From: JBEIHX01 sp040381075
GTDB lineage: Bacteria > Pseudomonadota > Alphaproteobacteria > Caulobacterales > Aquidulcibacteraceae
DNA: 38,227 nucleotides
Direction of reading: 5' to 3'
Assembly (NCBI GenBank): GCA_040381075.1
Contig: JBEIHX010000032.1
Location: 1-38,227, forward strand
Shown here: piece after piece, positions 8,144 to 16,547 of the stretch
Layout of the letters: every line of letters starts with the position of its first letter
Numbering within the stretch: position 1 is the first letter of the stretch
The notes under the pieces: generated by a model
Told to the model about the DNA's origin: nothing
The model's input: only the letters and a program-made list of their open reading frames with translations
The model's database searches: none
Position numbers and translations under genes: made by a program

Positions 8144-9039
8144 CCCAGACGCCTCGCCAGCGCCTCCGCCAGGAGGCCGGCCGCACGCCGCCCCTGCGCG
8201 CCGTCAAAGGCCAGGTACAGAACCGGTTCGATCAGCTCCAGCTCCATCAGAACCGGCATGTCCGACAGGTCGCGGGCGAGGTCGACCCGCGTATAGAGGG
8301 GCGTCGCGCGCCCTGTCGCTGCAAACGCGGCCATCACCTGCTCCGCCGCATCGCGCTCAGCCATGGTCGGGGCGTAGACCTGCTCCCTGGCCCCGTGCCG
8401 GCCCTGCGTGCGGTAATCCCCCGGTTTGGCCCGCTTCAGACAGGCGTGGCTGAACGCGCCGTCGAAGTACACAAGCGATATCTCCCCAACCGCCGCCACC
8501 GCAGGCAGAAACGGCTGCACGATCGTCGCCGCGGGCGGCAGCAGATCCGCCGCCGGAAGGGCGTCCCCGCGCTTCAGGCGCGCCTGCCGCCAGGCGCCCG
8601 CTCCAATGGCGGGCTTCACCACGATCTCGTCGGTCGCGAGGGTGTCAAAGGACGACAGAATGGCGGCCGCCTCAGCCTGCGCCAGGTATATCGTCGGGGC
8701 CAGGGGCGCGCCGTGGGCCGCAAGCTCCGCCAGATACCGCTTGTCGATGTTCCACATCACGGTTTCTGCATCATTGAAGAGCGGCGTACGGATGGTCGTG
8801 AGCGCGGCGCAGAAGTCGCGCCACACCGCCGCATAGCCCCAGGTCGAGCGGATGATCGCCGCGTCGTAGCCTATCCCTGCTCCGATCCTGCGCCACGGCT
8901 CGGGGCGCAGGGCCACGCCATGCAGGGCGCAGGCGTCCGCCAGCAGCGCGAACTCAGCCCCGTCGTCGCGCGGCAGCGCGCCAGGCGCAATCGGCGCGCC
9001 GTCAAGGAAATCCGTGGTCAGGTAGGCGACGGTTTTCAT
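8140..9039 (-). CDS. ATP-grasp domain protein of unknown substrate
   Basis: This 299-aa protein resembles the small ATP-grasp ligases related to glutathione synthetase/RimK and the cycloserine-pathway protein DcsG. Recognisable elements are the N-terminal AAIIRSTWGYA (about residues 60-70), WNIDKRYLAELAAHGAPLAPT (subdomain entry), EIVVKPAIGAGAW (ATP-binding lysine and glycine loop), VQPFLP, and TRVDLARD with ELELIEPVLYL (metal-binding acidic residues near the C-terminus). The reaction should be ATP-dependent carboxylate-amine or carboxylate-thiol ligation; substrates are unknown. It is convergent with nth (4-bp stop overlap) and has no obvious pathway partner. Confidence 0.75.
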   Translation of the reverse strand: MKTVAYLTTDFLDGAPIAPGALPRDDGAEFALLADACALHGVALRPEPWRRIGAGIGYDAAIIRSTWGYAAVWRDFCAALTTIRTPLFNDAETVMWNIDKRYLAELAAHGAPLAPTIYLAQAEAAAILSSFDTLATDEIVVKPAIGAGAWRQARLKRGDALPAADLLPPAATIVQPFLPAVAAVGEISLVYFDGAFSHACLKRAKPGDYRTQGRHGAREQVYAPTMAERDAAEQVMAAFAATGRATPLYTRVDLARDLSDMPVLMELELIEPVLYLAFDGAQGRRAAGLLAEALARRLG

Positions 9040-9274
9040 CCGCCTGGCGCACCCTGTGGGCGGCGACGCCGGCGCGCGCCATCGCAGATGAAGTTCGCCT
9101 CACCCCCGGCCCGGCCGGCAGGCGGGAGATCTCCAGGCGCGCATCGGCGAAGCGGGACAGGCGTCTTGGGCATCGAGACTTCCTGCCCCGGATCGGCCTT
9201 CGCACGCAACACCTTCGGTCTTGCTCTCCTGCGCCAGTTCGGCCACAAGCCGCGGGCCTTTCGGGGAGGGATGC

Positions 9275-10267
9275 GTGAGCGGAACGGCGTTTGACATTGC
9301 CGGCGTGGGTAACGCGATCGTGGATGTGCTTGCATCCGTGAGCGAGTCTTTCCTCACTGAATACGGGATCGCCAAGGGCGCGATGACCCTGATCGACGCT
9401 GACCGGGCGGCGATGCTGACCAGGGCGTTTCCGCCGGGCGAACTGGTGGCTGGCGGTTCCGCCGCCAACACGCTCGCCGGCGTGGCCTCGTTCGGCGCGC
9501 GCGGGGCGTATATGGGCAAAGTGGCCGGCGACATGCTTGGCGACGCCTTCGAAACCGAAACCCGAGGCATCGGCGTCAGCTATTCCACGCCCCGCCATGA
9601 CGGGCCGGAAGGCACCGCGCGCTGCCTCATCGCCGTCACGCCCGACGCCCAGCGCTCGATGAACACCTTCCTGGGCTGCTCATCCATGTTCTCGCCCGGG
9701 GACCTTGATCCGGCCATCATCCGATCCGCCGCGATCACCTTCATGGAGGGCTATCTGTTCGATCGCGACGACGCCAAGCGCGCCTTCGTGCAGGCCGCAG
9801 AGATCGCCCAGGCAGCCGGGCGCAAGACCGCCATTACGCTGTCTGACACGTTCTGTGTGGAGCGCCATCGCGACAGCTTTCTCCACCTGATCACCCATCA
9901 CATCGACATCGTGTTCGCCAACGAAGCCGAGCTGCTCGCCCTGTTCCAGGAAACCGATTTCGAGCGTGCGCTCAGTCATATGCGCGGGCGCGCCGAGGTC
10001 GCGGCGATTACGCGATCGGAAAAGGGCTCGATCCTGCTGCAGGGCGAGGACACCGTGGTGGTGACCGCCGCGCCTGCGCCGCACGTGGTCGACACGACCG
10101 GGGCCGGCGACCTCTACGCCGCCGGCGTGCTCACTGGCCTCGCCCGCGGGCGCGATCTCGCTGACTGCGGACGGCTCGGCTCGATCGCCGCGGCCGAGGT
10201 CATCTCCCACATTGGCCCGAGACCGCGCGCCAGCCTGAAAGCGCTCGCCGAAGCCGCCGGACTTTAG
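9275..10267 (+). CDS. PfkB-family sugar kinase (adenosine-kinase-like)
   Basis: This is a ribokinase/PfkB-family carbohydrate kinase of 330 aa. The N-terminal GVGNAIVDV and GGSAANTLAGVASFGA segments are the family signature 1. The C-terminal HVVDTTGAGDLYAAGVLTGL contains signature 2 with the catalytic aspartate (GAGD). Alphaproteobacterial homologues are commonly annotated as adenosine kinases, but substrate cannot be read from sequence. The start was set at GTG 9275, because the frame upstream lacks homology and GGGGAGGG lies 6-13 bp before it; an ATG four bases earlier is out of frame. It is monocistronic and faces the convergent CHASE2-GGDEF gene. Confidence 0.88.
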   Translation: MSGTAFDIAGVGNAIVDVLASVSESFLTEYGIAKGAMTLIDADRAAMLTRAFPPGELVAGGSAANTLAGVASFGARGAYMGKVAGDMLGDAFETETRGIGVSYSTPRHDGPEGTARCLIAVTPDAQRSMNTFLGCSSMFSPGDLDPAIIRSAAITFMEGYLFDRDDAKRAFVQAAEIAQAAGRKTAITLSDTFCVERHRDSFLHLITHHIDIVFANEAELLALFQETDFERALSHMRGRAEVAAITRSEKGSILLQGEDTVVVTAAPAPHVVDTTGAGDLYAAGVLTGLARGRDLADCGRLGSIAAAEVISHIGPRPRASLKALAEAAGL

Positions 10268-10307
10268 GCGCCCGTCACCGTCGGCCCTGCGCCCGCCCGC
10301 GGCAGGA

Positions 10308-12263
10308 TCAGGCGGCGCGCCGCGTCTCAGCCTTGCGTGCATACATGGCGGCGTCCGCGCGCGCCAAAACCGCCGCCGCCGGCTCGCCAGCGAATTCCGG
10401 CAGGGCGTAGCCCGCCGCCACGCCCACCGTGACGAGACCACAGTCGAGGCGGACCGGGCTTTCCAGTTCGCGCTCGAACTTGCGCGCCAGCGACGCTGCG
10501 ATCTCGCAATCGAGCCGGTTGGCGATCAGGATGGCGAATTCATCCCCGCCCAGTCGCCCAAGCATGTCGCAGTCGCGCAGGACGGACCGGAAACGCCCTG
10601 CGGCTGCGCGCAGCAGCTGATCGCCGGCATCATGCCCGTGGCGGTCGTTGATCGCCTTGAAGCCGTTCATGTCGAGGTAGAACACAGCCCAATCCGTCCG
10701 GCCTGACTCCGCAAGCGCGTTCAACGCCTGCTCGAAGCCCACGCGGTTGCAGGCGCCGGTCAGCGGGTCGGTGATCAGCCGTCGGGCGAGTTCGGTCTCC
10801 TCGCGCACCCTGTCGGTGACGTCCGTGAACAGGGCGATCGGCGTCGCCGGATGGGCCCAGGAGACATCATAGACGCGCCGCGCCCGCCCGTCACCGATGC
10901 GCGCCGCGCGCTCGCCCAGCGTCGGAAAGCAGGCGCTGGCGAGATCGCGCGCGGCCGCCATGCAGGTCGCCTTGCCGCCCAACAGCTGCGCCACGGCCGG
11001 CCCGTTCGCGCGCTTGATCGCGCCGCCCGGGCCGAACAGCACCACCGGCAGGCGCTGTTCTCCATGAACCTGCCAGAGCCAGACTTCCTCAGGGCTGAGG
11101 TCGCCCTTCATGAAGGCGCCGAGGACGGCGCCGACCCGCAGCCGGTGGGCGAGCGCAATCCAGAAGCCGATCTGCAAAAGCACCAGCGAAAGTCCGGGCG
11201 TGGCGGGCCCGCCAAGCGCCTGCGTTGTCCAGACGGCGAAGCCTGCGCCCGCCAGGCCCGCCAGACCCAGCGCCCAGGCGGCCGTGCTGAACCGGCGCGC
11301 CAGGGCGCCGATGAGCAATCCCCCTGCCAGGCTCGCCCAGGACGCGATCAGGGACAACCAGTCGCACAGCGCTGCGACGCGTGGGAAGCCGCTGCGGGCG
11401 GAGGCGGCCGCCATCGCCAGCAATGCTCCGCGGTCCGTGTCGCCGGCGCCCGGGAGGTCGCCCGATCCGCCGATCAGCAGACGCGACCCGGATATCACCA
11501 CCAGCGCTCCTGCAAGATCCGGGGCCGGCGCATCAGCCCTTGCGAGATCAGCGTAGCCGAGCCGGCGAACGCTGGATGGGTCGTAGCGCAGGTCGATCGG
11601 GGTCGGGCCGGCCCCGCGCGCGCCCGACGCGAGCCAGACGGCCGGCGCAAACCCACCGCCGCCGGCGGGAGACGCGCCGTCCCGGGGGGGCGCGATGGCG
11701 CGGATCCGGCCGTCGCGATCCGGCGCGATCCGCAGGTCGACCGGGGTCGCCCGGCCGCGCAGGTCCGCTGGCGGCGCCATGGCTGGATCGGGCTCATACC
11801 CCAGGGCGACCCGATCCGGGCCCAGGCGGGCGAGCGCGCGCTCCAGGGCTGCGGTCTCCCTCGGCGACAGCGCGTTGGTCAGCGACAGATCGATCAGAAC
11901 CCGTGCGGCGCGCGCATCAGCCAGCCGCTCAAGCACGCCAGCCAACTCCACCCGATCGATGCGCAGCAGTTCCCGGCGCGCCAGGTCACGGGCGGAGATC
12001 GTGACGACGGCGATGTCCCCGGGCATCGCCATGGCCTTGCCCGCAAGGGCAAGGTCAGAATAGGCCCTGTCCAGAGCCGCAGTCGGGTGCAGTTTCAGCG
12101 CAAGGCCGCCAAGACACACCGCCGCCGCAAGCGTCAGCAGCAGGCCGGCGGCGCCGTCGGGGCCGTGCATGTGGCGCGGCGCGATGCGGGCGAGGCGTGG
12201 CCTCACGAACACGGCCCACGCTGCGAGGCTGCGCCGCGCCTGCGACATGGTCAGCGCCGTCAT
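10308..12263 (-). CDS. CHASE2-GGDEF diguanylate cyclase
   Basis: This 651-aa membrane sensor probably makes cyclic-di-GMP. Layout: an N-terminal membrane helix (about 38-58), a periplasmic CHASE2-type sensor domain (about 60-270, with DIAVVTISARDL and ALVVISGS), then three hydrophobic segments (about 290-375). A PAS-like linker region follows, and the C-terminus is a GGDEF domain with DPLTGACNRVGFE, YLDMNGFKAINDRHGHDAGD and an intact active loop GRLGGDEF. The product-inhibition site RxxD (RDCD) lies five residues before GGDEF, so feedback control by c-di-GMP is expected. Its start codon overlaps the stop of the upstream Flp-like gene (TGATG), which implies translational coupling to a pilin-like protein. 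Confidence 0.9.
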   Translation of the reverse strand: MTALTMSQARRSLAAWAVFVRPRLARIAPRHMHGPDGAAGLLLTLAAAVCLGGLALKLHPTAALDRAYSDLALAGKAMAMPGDIAVVTISARDLARRELLRIDRVELAGVLERLADARAARVLIDLSLTNALSPRETAALERALARLGPDRVALGYEPDPAMAPPADLRGRATPVDLRIAPDRDGRIRAIAPPRDGASPAGGGGFAPAVWLASGARGAGPTPIDLRYDPSSVRRLGYADLARADAPAPDLAGALVVISGSRLLIGGSGDLPGAGDTDRGALLAMAAASARSGFPRVAALCDWLSLIASWASLAGGLLIGALARRFSTAAWALGLAGLAGAGFAVWTTQALGGPATPGLSLVLLQIGFWIALAHRLRVGAVLGAFMKGDLSPEEVWLWQVHGEQRLPVVLFGPGGAIKRANGPAVAQLLGGKATCMAAARDLASACFPTLGERAARIGDGRARRVYDVSWAHPATPIALFTDVTDRVREETELARRLITDPLTGACNRVGFEQALNALAESGRTDWAVFYLDMNGFKAINDRHGHDAGDQLLRAAAGRFRSVLRDCDMLGRLGGDEFAILIANRLDCEIAASLARKFERELESPVRLDCGLVTVGVAAGYALPEFAGEPAAAVLARADAAMYARKAETRRAA

Positions 12264-12535
12264 TGGGGCAACCGGGCCGACGGCGCGCCCCTGATGGCCG
12301 GCCTGTCTGCAACCGGCGTCATGGCCTCAGTGAGCCGGTCCAGCACGCCGCTGAGGGTGTCTCCCACGTTTTGACCCGCGGCGATGATGACGATCGCAAT
12401 CAGCGACAGGAGCATCGCCCGCTCGACGGCGACCGATCCTGCAGCGCCGGCTTCCACCGCCCCGGCTTCCACCGCCCCGCGTCGACCGGACCTGTCCTGT
12501 CTGAACAGCGCACTCTCATGTCTTGCCTGCGCCAT
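12260..12535 (-). CDS. Flp/Fap-type pilin-like small membrane protein
   Basis: This 91-aa protein has a short charged leader, a glycine, then SVAVE followed by a hydrophobic helix (AMLLSLIAIVIIAAG) and GDTLSGVLDRL. That matches type IVb Flp prepilins (pattern G-xTAIEYxLIAxLIAxxII...GxxLxxxF), with the conserved glutamate five residues after the putative prepilin peptidase cut; the usual tyrosine after it is arginine. The leader contains an in-frame 15-bp duplication (EAGAV twice). The start at MAQARHE (12535) is the shortest plausible one; upstream ATGs give longer leaders without homology. It overlaps the CHASE2-GGDEF start. No other tad genes are adjacent, so it may be a pseudopilin-like membrane protein rather than a major pilin. 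Confidence 0.55.
   Translation of the reverse strand: MAQARHESALFRQDRSGRRGAVEAGAVEAGAAGSVAVERAMLLSLIAIVIIAAGQNVGDTLSGVLDRLTEAMTPVADRPAIRGAPSARLPQ
12447..12476. repeat. 15-bp tandem duplication inside the Flp-like leader
   Basis: Two exact copies of ccggcttccaccgcc occur in the reading frame of the Flp-like gene, adding one five-residue unit (EAGAV type) before the putative cleavage glycine. Confidence 0.85.
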
Positions 12536-12896
12536 CTGCGTACGCCTCTCAGGGGCGGCGCTTGCAGTCTGGCGCATCTGCGCCAGTCTGCGCCTCCCAA
12601 AGCTGACCTTGACGGGCGGCGACCGCTTCGCCGGGGACGGCTGAGCCCCGAAACCGGCCAACCGCGACCTTCTGGGGAGGGCGCTGCAGGAAACGCGCCA
12701 GCGCGCATGTCCCACGGGCGCACAGGTCGCCCGCGTGCAGCGGCTGCAGGGTCCGGAGCGTTGCGCCTGGACGGCGCGCCAGACAGGCGCGGCGCCGCCC
12801 GCCTGACCGCGCCGGCGTCGCCGCCCCCCGCGGCCCGGCAATTCTTTGTTAGCAGACACCGGCGACTGTAGACGCCATTCTCCTGGAGACCGTCCA
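12536..12896. other. divergent intergenic region with a perfect 18-nt palindrome
   Basis: This 361-bp stretch separates the divergent Flp-like and secreted-protein genes and contains no supported gene. At 12569-12586 lies CTGGCGCA-TC-TGCGCCAG, two perfect 8-bp arms, 34 bp upstream of the Flp-like start. It could be an operator or a leader hairpin. A TTGACG hexamer occurs near 12608 without a matching -10 at good spacing. Confidence 0.6.
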
Positions 12897-13943
12897 ATGT
12901 CGCGCGCGCCCGTTCACTTCGCCGCAGGCTCCGCCATGCTGCTTCTGGCTGCGGGCCCGGCGCCCGCCCAGCAGCAGGGCTGGTTCGGTTCCGGCGCCCG
13001 CACCTCCGGCGTGGTGTCGACGCCGGATGTCAAGGCACAGCCGGCCGAGGGATGGTTTGGCCGGGAGCGGCGCACCGAGGCGGAGCGGCGCGCGCGCGCC
13101 GCTGAAGCGGCGCCGGACCTTGAGATCAGCGCCGGCGTGGGCGCGGCGAGCATGCCGCCCCCTGGCGAAGACTACCCGGTCCTGACGGCTGAGGACGCCG
13201 CCCCCCAATCTCCGCCGCAGCCGGAAGCCGGTCCGATGGCCACGGCCGCCAGTGAGCCGCAATTGCTTGGCGGTCCGGACGCCACGACATCCGCCGAGGC
13301 GGCCAACGGGGCCGACGGGGCGCCTACCCCCTGGCTGCGGCAAGGCGGCGTTGCGAACTATTCGGTCCAGCGCGAAGCACGGGTCGCCGATGCAGACGTC
13401 GAGGTTCCGCCGCCAATCCTGGTTGATCCGCAGGAGGCCGCCCGCGCCGCCGCCGCCGCCAATCCGCCGCGGCGTCGCGCGCTTCCGCCGCCGCCCCGCA
13501 GCACAGCTGCGATCGCCACCCCGGGGCAGCCCCCGGCCCCGGAGCAGACGAGCGGCAGGTTTGGCTTCAGCCCCGGGCGACCGGCCGCAACACCTGCCGA
13601 CGATCGACCCAAGGACCAGGGCGAAGGCTGGCGCTTTGCCGGCTTCGGCGTCGCCGCGAGGCCTGCGCCGCCCCCGCTGCCGCAGGCGCAGGCGCCTTTG
13701 CCGCAGACGCAGGCCCCTTCGCCGCAGGCGCTGGCTGCCGTCGGGTCTGTGGATCTGGCGATTCACGACCAGGCGGCTGCAGCCGCTCAGGCCGGCGGGT
13801 CCCCACCCGCCGAGGGCGATCCCCGGGCCGGCGCCGCGGCGCCGGCGCAAGCCGCCCGCAGCCTGACGCACCCGCCGCAGCGCGCACGCCGGACCACGAC
13901 AGTGTTGCGGACGTTCACCAGCCCCGATGAGGTGGGCGGCTGA
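12897..13943 (+). CDS. secreted Pro/Ala-rich protein of unknown function
   Basis: The 348-aa product starts with a clear Sec signal peptide: MSRAPVHFAAGSAMLLLAAG, cleavage likely at APAQ/QQ. The mature part is low-complexity and rich in proline, alanine and glutamine. It contains the repeated motif GWFG (twice near the N-terminus: QQGWFGSG and EGWFGRE) and related GWRFAGFG and RFGFSPGR segments. A sevenfold-type repeat (PLPQAQA, PLPQTQA, PSPQALA) lies near residue 265. I recognise no domain. A start 17 codons upstream is possible but would put a charged stretch before the signal peptide; GGAG precedes the chosen ATG. It may be an envelope-spanning or surface-anchored protein. Confidence 0.6.
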   Translation: MSRAPVHFAAGSAMLLLAAGPAPAQQQGWFGSGARTSGVVSTPDVKAQPAEGWFGRERRTEAERRARAAEAAPDLEISAGVGAASMPPPGEDYPVLTAEDAAPQSPPQPEAGPMATAASEPQLLGGPDATTSAEAANGADGAPTPWLRQGGVANYSVQREARVADADVEVPPPILVDPQEAARAAAAANPPRRRALPPPPRSTAAIATPGQPPAPEQTSGRFGFSPGRPAATPADDRPKDQGEGWRFAGFGVAARPAPPPLPQAQAPLPQTQAPSPQALAAVGSVDLAIHDQAAAAAQAGGSPPAEGDPRAGAAAPAQAARSLTHPPQRARRTTTVLRTFTSPDEVGG

Positions 13944-14238
13944 CGGGCCGACGCCGTCCATGGTCCCGCCGTCGCCGCGCCGGCTGCGCAACGTCCACAG
14001 CCGCGACTGTGCGATGCGCGATGACAGTATGGCCATCCATATCTGCGGCCCCAAAACCTGCGGGCTTGTGCGTCTGCGGGCGCGCTGAGCCTTCTGGATC
14101 ATCTGTGCCTGCAGGATCATGATGGCTCCCAGAACAACATGTCTCCGGGATCGTGATGCCTGCGGGATCAGCATACCTTCAGCATCATCGTGATGGCGGG
14201 CTTGACCCTGCCGGGCCGCTTGATCCCCGCCAGGGGCG
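13944..14238. other. intergenic region with degenerate imperfect repeats
   Basis: This 295-bp gap lies between two convergent genes. Between about 14090 and 14200 are several diverged copies of a 15-18-bp unit around ctgcaggatcatgatg / ctgcgggatcagcat / ctccgggatcgtgatg, with no reading frame that looks coding. No terminator with a T-tract is visible. Confidence 0.5.
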
Positions 14239-14661
14239 CTAAACGCCGATCACCGCCAGCAGTCCGGCAATTGCAAGCACCGGGGCCAGCATGATGGTCA
14301 GGGCCGCAGACACGATGCGCGCCGTCTTGTGACGCTGGCGCATGCCCGCCGGCAGTTCTTCGCGGTCCTTCGGGGCCAGCGCCCACTGGGCGAACAGGGC
14401 CAGAACCGCCACCACCGCATTCACGCCAGCCGCTGCAATTGCGCCGCCGACGACCGCCAGGGCTCCCGCCACTCCTGCGAAGGCTGCGATCCAGGGGTGT
14501 GTGCGCGACAGGGTCAATCGGACATGCCGGTCCGCGCGCCCATAATCCAGCTTCTCAAACGCAGACGCCGACACCACCATCACGACCACGATCGAGGATC
14601 CCATCCCTGCGCCGGCGAACAGGGCGCTCGCGGCGCGCATGATGTCTGGCAGTTCGCTCAT
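14239..14661 (-). CDS. small integral membrane protein of unknown function
   Basis: This 140-aa protein has four hydrophobic segments: about residues 8-34, 58-75, 78-92 and 117-138, the last ending the protein (LTIMLAPVLAIAGLLAVIGV). Charged loops such as FEKLDYGRADRHVRL and KDREELPAGMRQRHKTAR lie between. No family is recognised. The start was set at MSELPDIMRAAS (14661) because the longer upstream frame is low-complexity and lies in the divergent intergenic region. It is divergent from the DUF350 gene. Confidence 0.65.
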   Translation of the reverse strand: MSELPDIMRAASALFAGAGMGSSIVVVMVVSASAFEKLDYGRADRHVRLTLSRTHPWIAAFAGVAGALAVVGGAIAAAGVNAVVAVLALFAQWALAPKDREELPAGMRQRHKTARIVSAALTIMLAPVLAIAGLLAVIGV

Positions 14662-14988
14662 CAGCCGTGTGTCGCCCGATTCGTGCGTGCGGGTCGACTG
14701 CTCGAGCCCACCCTGGGGCCGGCCGGAGCCGGGCGCTGAGGCGGCCAGGCCCGCCGCCTGCCGGCAGGCGCCTGCGCCGCCCGTTCCACCCTGGGCGGGC
14801 GCTGTGGCGCGCGGCGGGCCCAGCGCCCCTGAATTGATCTTCCGCAAACGCGCAACCCAGAGTGTTTTCGCGACGTACTCCGGCGCAGGTTTGCAACGCT
14901 GTGCGCCAGCGTTCGGCACAACACGCCTTGACGCCGCCAGCGCGCGACGGCTAGGGGCGGCGTAGGGTCCGGCGCAAGGAGCAGGCGG
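14662..14988. other. divergent intergenic region
   Basis: This 327-bp region lies between the small membrane protein and the DUF350 gene. It holds GC-rich sequence with an inverted cgcctgcc-ggcaggcg element near 14750-14770 and the promoter candidate listed separately. No gene is seen. Confidence 0.5.
14928..14956 (+). promoter_or_regulatory. candidate sigma70-type promoter for DUF350-protease genes
   Basis: TTGACG, 17 bp, CTAGGG. The -35 box is good and the -10 box weak, as often in GC-rich alphaproteobacteria. It ends 32 bp before the DUF350 start codon. Confidence 0.35.
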
Positions 14989-15447
14989 ATGGAACAGTTC
15001 CTGAGCGGTCTGCTTGGCCTTCTCAACGCATCGACCCAATCGTTCACGAGCGGCTTTCCGGTTTTCATCGTGCATGTCTCGGTCGCGGGCGTGATCCTGC
15101 TCGTGGCGGCGATCTCCTATGTCATCCTGACGCCGCATCGGGAGCTGGAGCTCCTGCGCTCCGGCAACGCCTCAGCCGGACTGGCGCTCGGCGGGGTGAT
15201 CCTCGGCCTCGCCATTCCGCTGGCGGCATGCCTTGCAAACAGCGTTGGCCTTTACGATCTGGTATTCTGGGCGGTCCCCACCGTGCTGCTGCAGCTTCTG
15301 GCCTTCCGCATTGTCGACATGTTCCTGCGCGATCTTCCCAAACGGATCCGCAATGATGAAGCGGGGGCCGCCATCCTGCTGGTGGCCGTCAAGATCGCCA
15401 CCGGCCTGTTGATCGCGGCGGCTTTCAGCAGCGGTCCCGGCAGCTGA
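14989..15447 (+). CDS. DUF350-family membrane protein
   Basis: This 152-aa protein belongs to the DUF350 (UPF0719) family of small inner-membrane proteins of unknown function. It has four membrane helices: about residues 24-48, 64-86, 91-112 and 128-147. The hallmark NASAGLALGGVILGLAIPLA glycine-rich segment and an internal repeat-like layout are visible. An AAGGAG ribosome-binding site precedes the start. It ends 19 bp before the trypsin-like protease gene, so the two probably form an operon. Confidence 0.85.
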   Translation: MEQFLSGLLGLLNASTQSFTSGFPVFIVHVSVAGVILLVAAISYVILTPHRELELLRSGNASAGLALGGVILGLAIPLAACLANSVGLYDLVFWAVPTVLLQLLAFRIVDMFLRDLPKRIRNDEAGAAILLVAVKIATGLLIAAAFSSGPGS

Positions 15448-15466
15448 CCCTGCATTAGGAGCCCCG

Positions 15467-16300
15467 ATGCGCTGGCTTCCCGACTGGCTCATCTATCTGC
15501 TGGCGCTGAGCGTCGTGCTCTTGCTGATCTTCCGGAAGGACGAGCGCTTCGATGCGCCCGAGGCGCCTCCGTCGGCGATCATGGAGGATCAAGGCGCGCC
15601 GCTGCCGCCGCCGTCCGCCTTCGATGAGGCAGTCCTTGTCGACGTTGGCCCGCAGACCCTGTCCTCCGGCACAGCTTTCGCCATCAATCGCGATGGCTGG
15701 TGGCTGACGGCCCGTCATGTGGTCGACGGCTGCGCCAAAGTGCAATTGGTCGTCGCGCCCGGGGCCGCGGCCCCGGTGCGCGACGTGCGCACCGCCGCCA
15801 CCGCCGATGTCGCCCTGCTGCGCACCGACCGCGCCCCCCAGCCCCTCGAGGTTGCGCTCCCCAATCCTGACCTCATCGACGTCGGCGACAGCGCATTTCA
15901 TATCGGCTACCCGCAGGGTCAGCCCGGTGAGGCGGCCAGCCGGCTGCTCGGACGCCAGAGATTGATCGCGCGCGGGCGCTACAATACCGAGGAAGGCGTT
16001 CTTGCGTGGTCGGAAACCGGCCGCACGCGCGGGCTGTACGGGACGCTGGGCGGTCTGTCCGGGGGGCCGGCGCTCGATGACAAGGGACGCGTGATTGGCG
16101 TCACCATCGCAGAATCCCCGCGCCGCGGGCGGATCTACACCTCGTCCCCCGAGAGCCTTGCCCGCTTTCTGGCCGCACAAGGCGCTGACCTGCGCGGCGC
16201 ACGGCCTGCCGGCGCGATTACGCCAGACAACTATGGCGCACAGGGCGACCGGCTGCGGCGTGAACTCGCCGTGGCGAAGGTGATCTGCACCCCGGCCTGA
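15467..16300 (+). CDS. membrane-anchored trypsin-like serine protease
   Basis: This 277-aa protein has one N-terminal membrane anchor (about residues 8-22) and a chymotrypsin-fold S1 peptidase domain of the DegP/HtrA-like type without a PDZ domain. The triad is visible: H84 in TARHVVDGC, D114 in TADVALLRTD, S198 in GLSGGPALDD. The active site should therefore face the periplasm. A GGVIGV-like strand (GRVIGVTIAES) follows the serine as expected. It has a ribosome-binding site TTAGGAG and lies 19 bp downstream of the DUF350 gene. Substrates are unknown. Confidence 0.85.
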   Translation: MRWLPDWLIYLLALSVVLLLIFRKDERFDAPEAPPSAIMEDQGAPLPPPSAFDEAVLVDVGPQTLSSGTAFAINRDGWWLTARHVVDGCAKVQLVVAPGAAAPVRDVRTAATADVALLRTDRAPQPLEVALPNPDLIDVGDSAFHIGYPQGQPGEAASRLLGRQRLIARGRYNTEEGVLAWSETGRTRGLYGTLGGLSGGPALDDKGRVIGVTIAESPRRGRIYTSSPESLARFLAAQGADLRGARPAGAITPDNYGAQGDRLRRELAVAKVICTPA

Positions 16301-16326
16301 TCGACGTCTGACGCCAGGTCCCCCCG

Positions 16327-16410
16327 AGGAGAGCGGTCCCAGGAGAGCGGTCCCAGGAGAGCGGTCCCGGCAGAGCGGTCCCGGCAGAGCGGTCCCGGCA
16401 GAGCGGTCCC
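16327..16410. repeat. 14-bp tandem repeat, 6 units
   Basis: There are three copies of aggagagcggtccc followed by three of ggcagagcggtccc, contiguous, between the protease stop and the rpmI promoter candidate. Units abut directly with no spacers, so this is not CRISPR. Every unit contains an AGAGCGGTCCC core. Confidence 0.93.
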
Positions 16411-16431
16411 GGCCGGACTGGTCGCCGGAGC

Positions 16432-16460
16432 TTGCCAATCCCCGGTCGTTCGGCTATGGC
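16432..16460 (+). promoter_or_regulatory. candidate promoter for rpmI-rplT
   Basis: TTGCCA, 17 bp, TATGGC, located 88 bp upstream of the rpmI start and directly after the 14-bp array. The roughly 80-nt leader would leave room for L20-type autoregulation, but no L20-binding pseudoknot was identified. Confidence 0.4.
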
Positions 16461-16547
16461 CCCGGTCTTTCGCGCGGCCCGGCGAAACGGCATGCCGAGG
16501 CGGCGCATAAGGCTTGTGCGGGGTTCGCTCCGCCGATGGAGAGCAAA

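Noticed and set aside
12849..14174. 441-codon minus-strand frame antisense to the secreted protein
   Set aside because: The plus-strand frame has a signal peptide and a ribosome-binding site; the antisense product is arginine-rich low complexity.
16327..16410. Possible CRISPR array
   Set aside because: Units are 14 bp and contiguous with no spacers; no cas genes are near.
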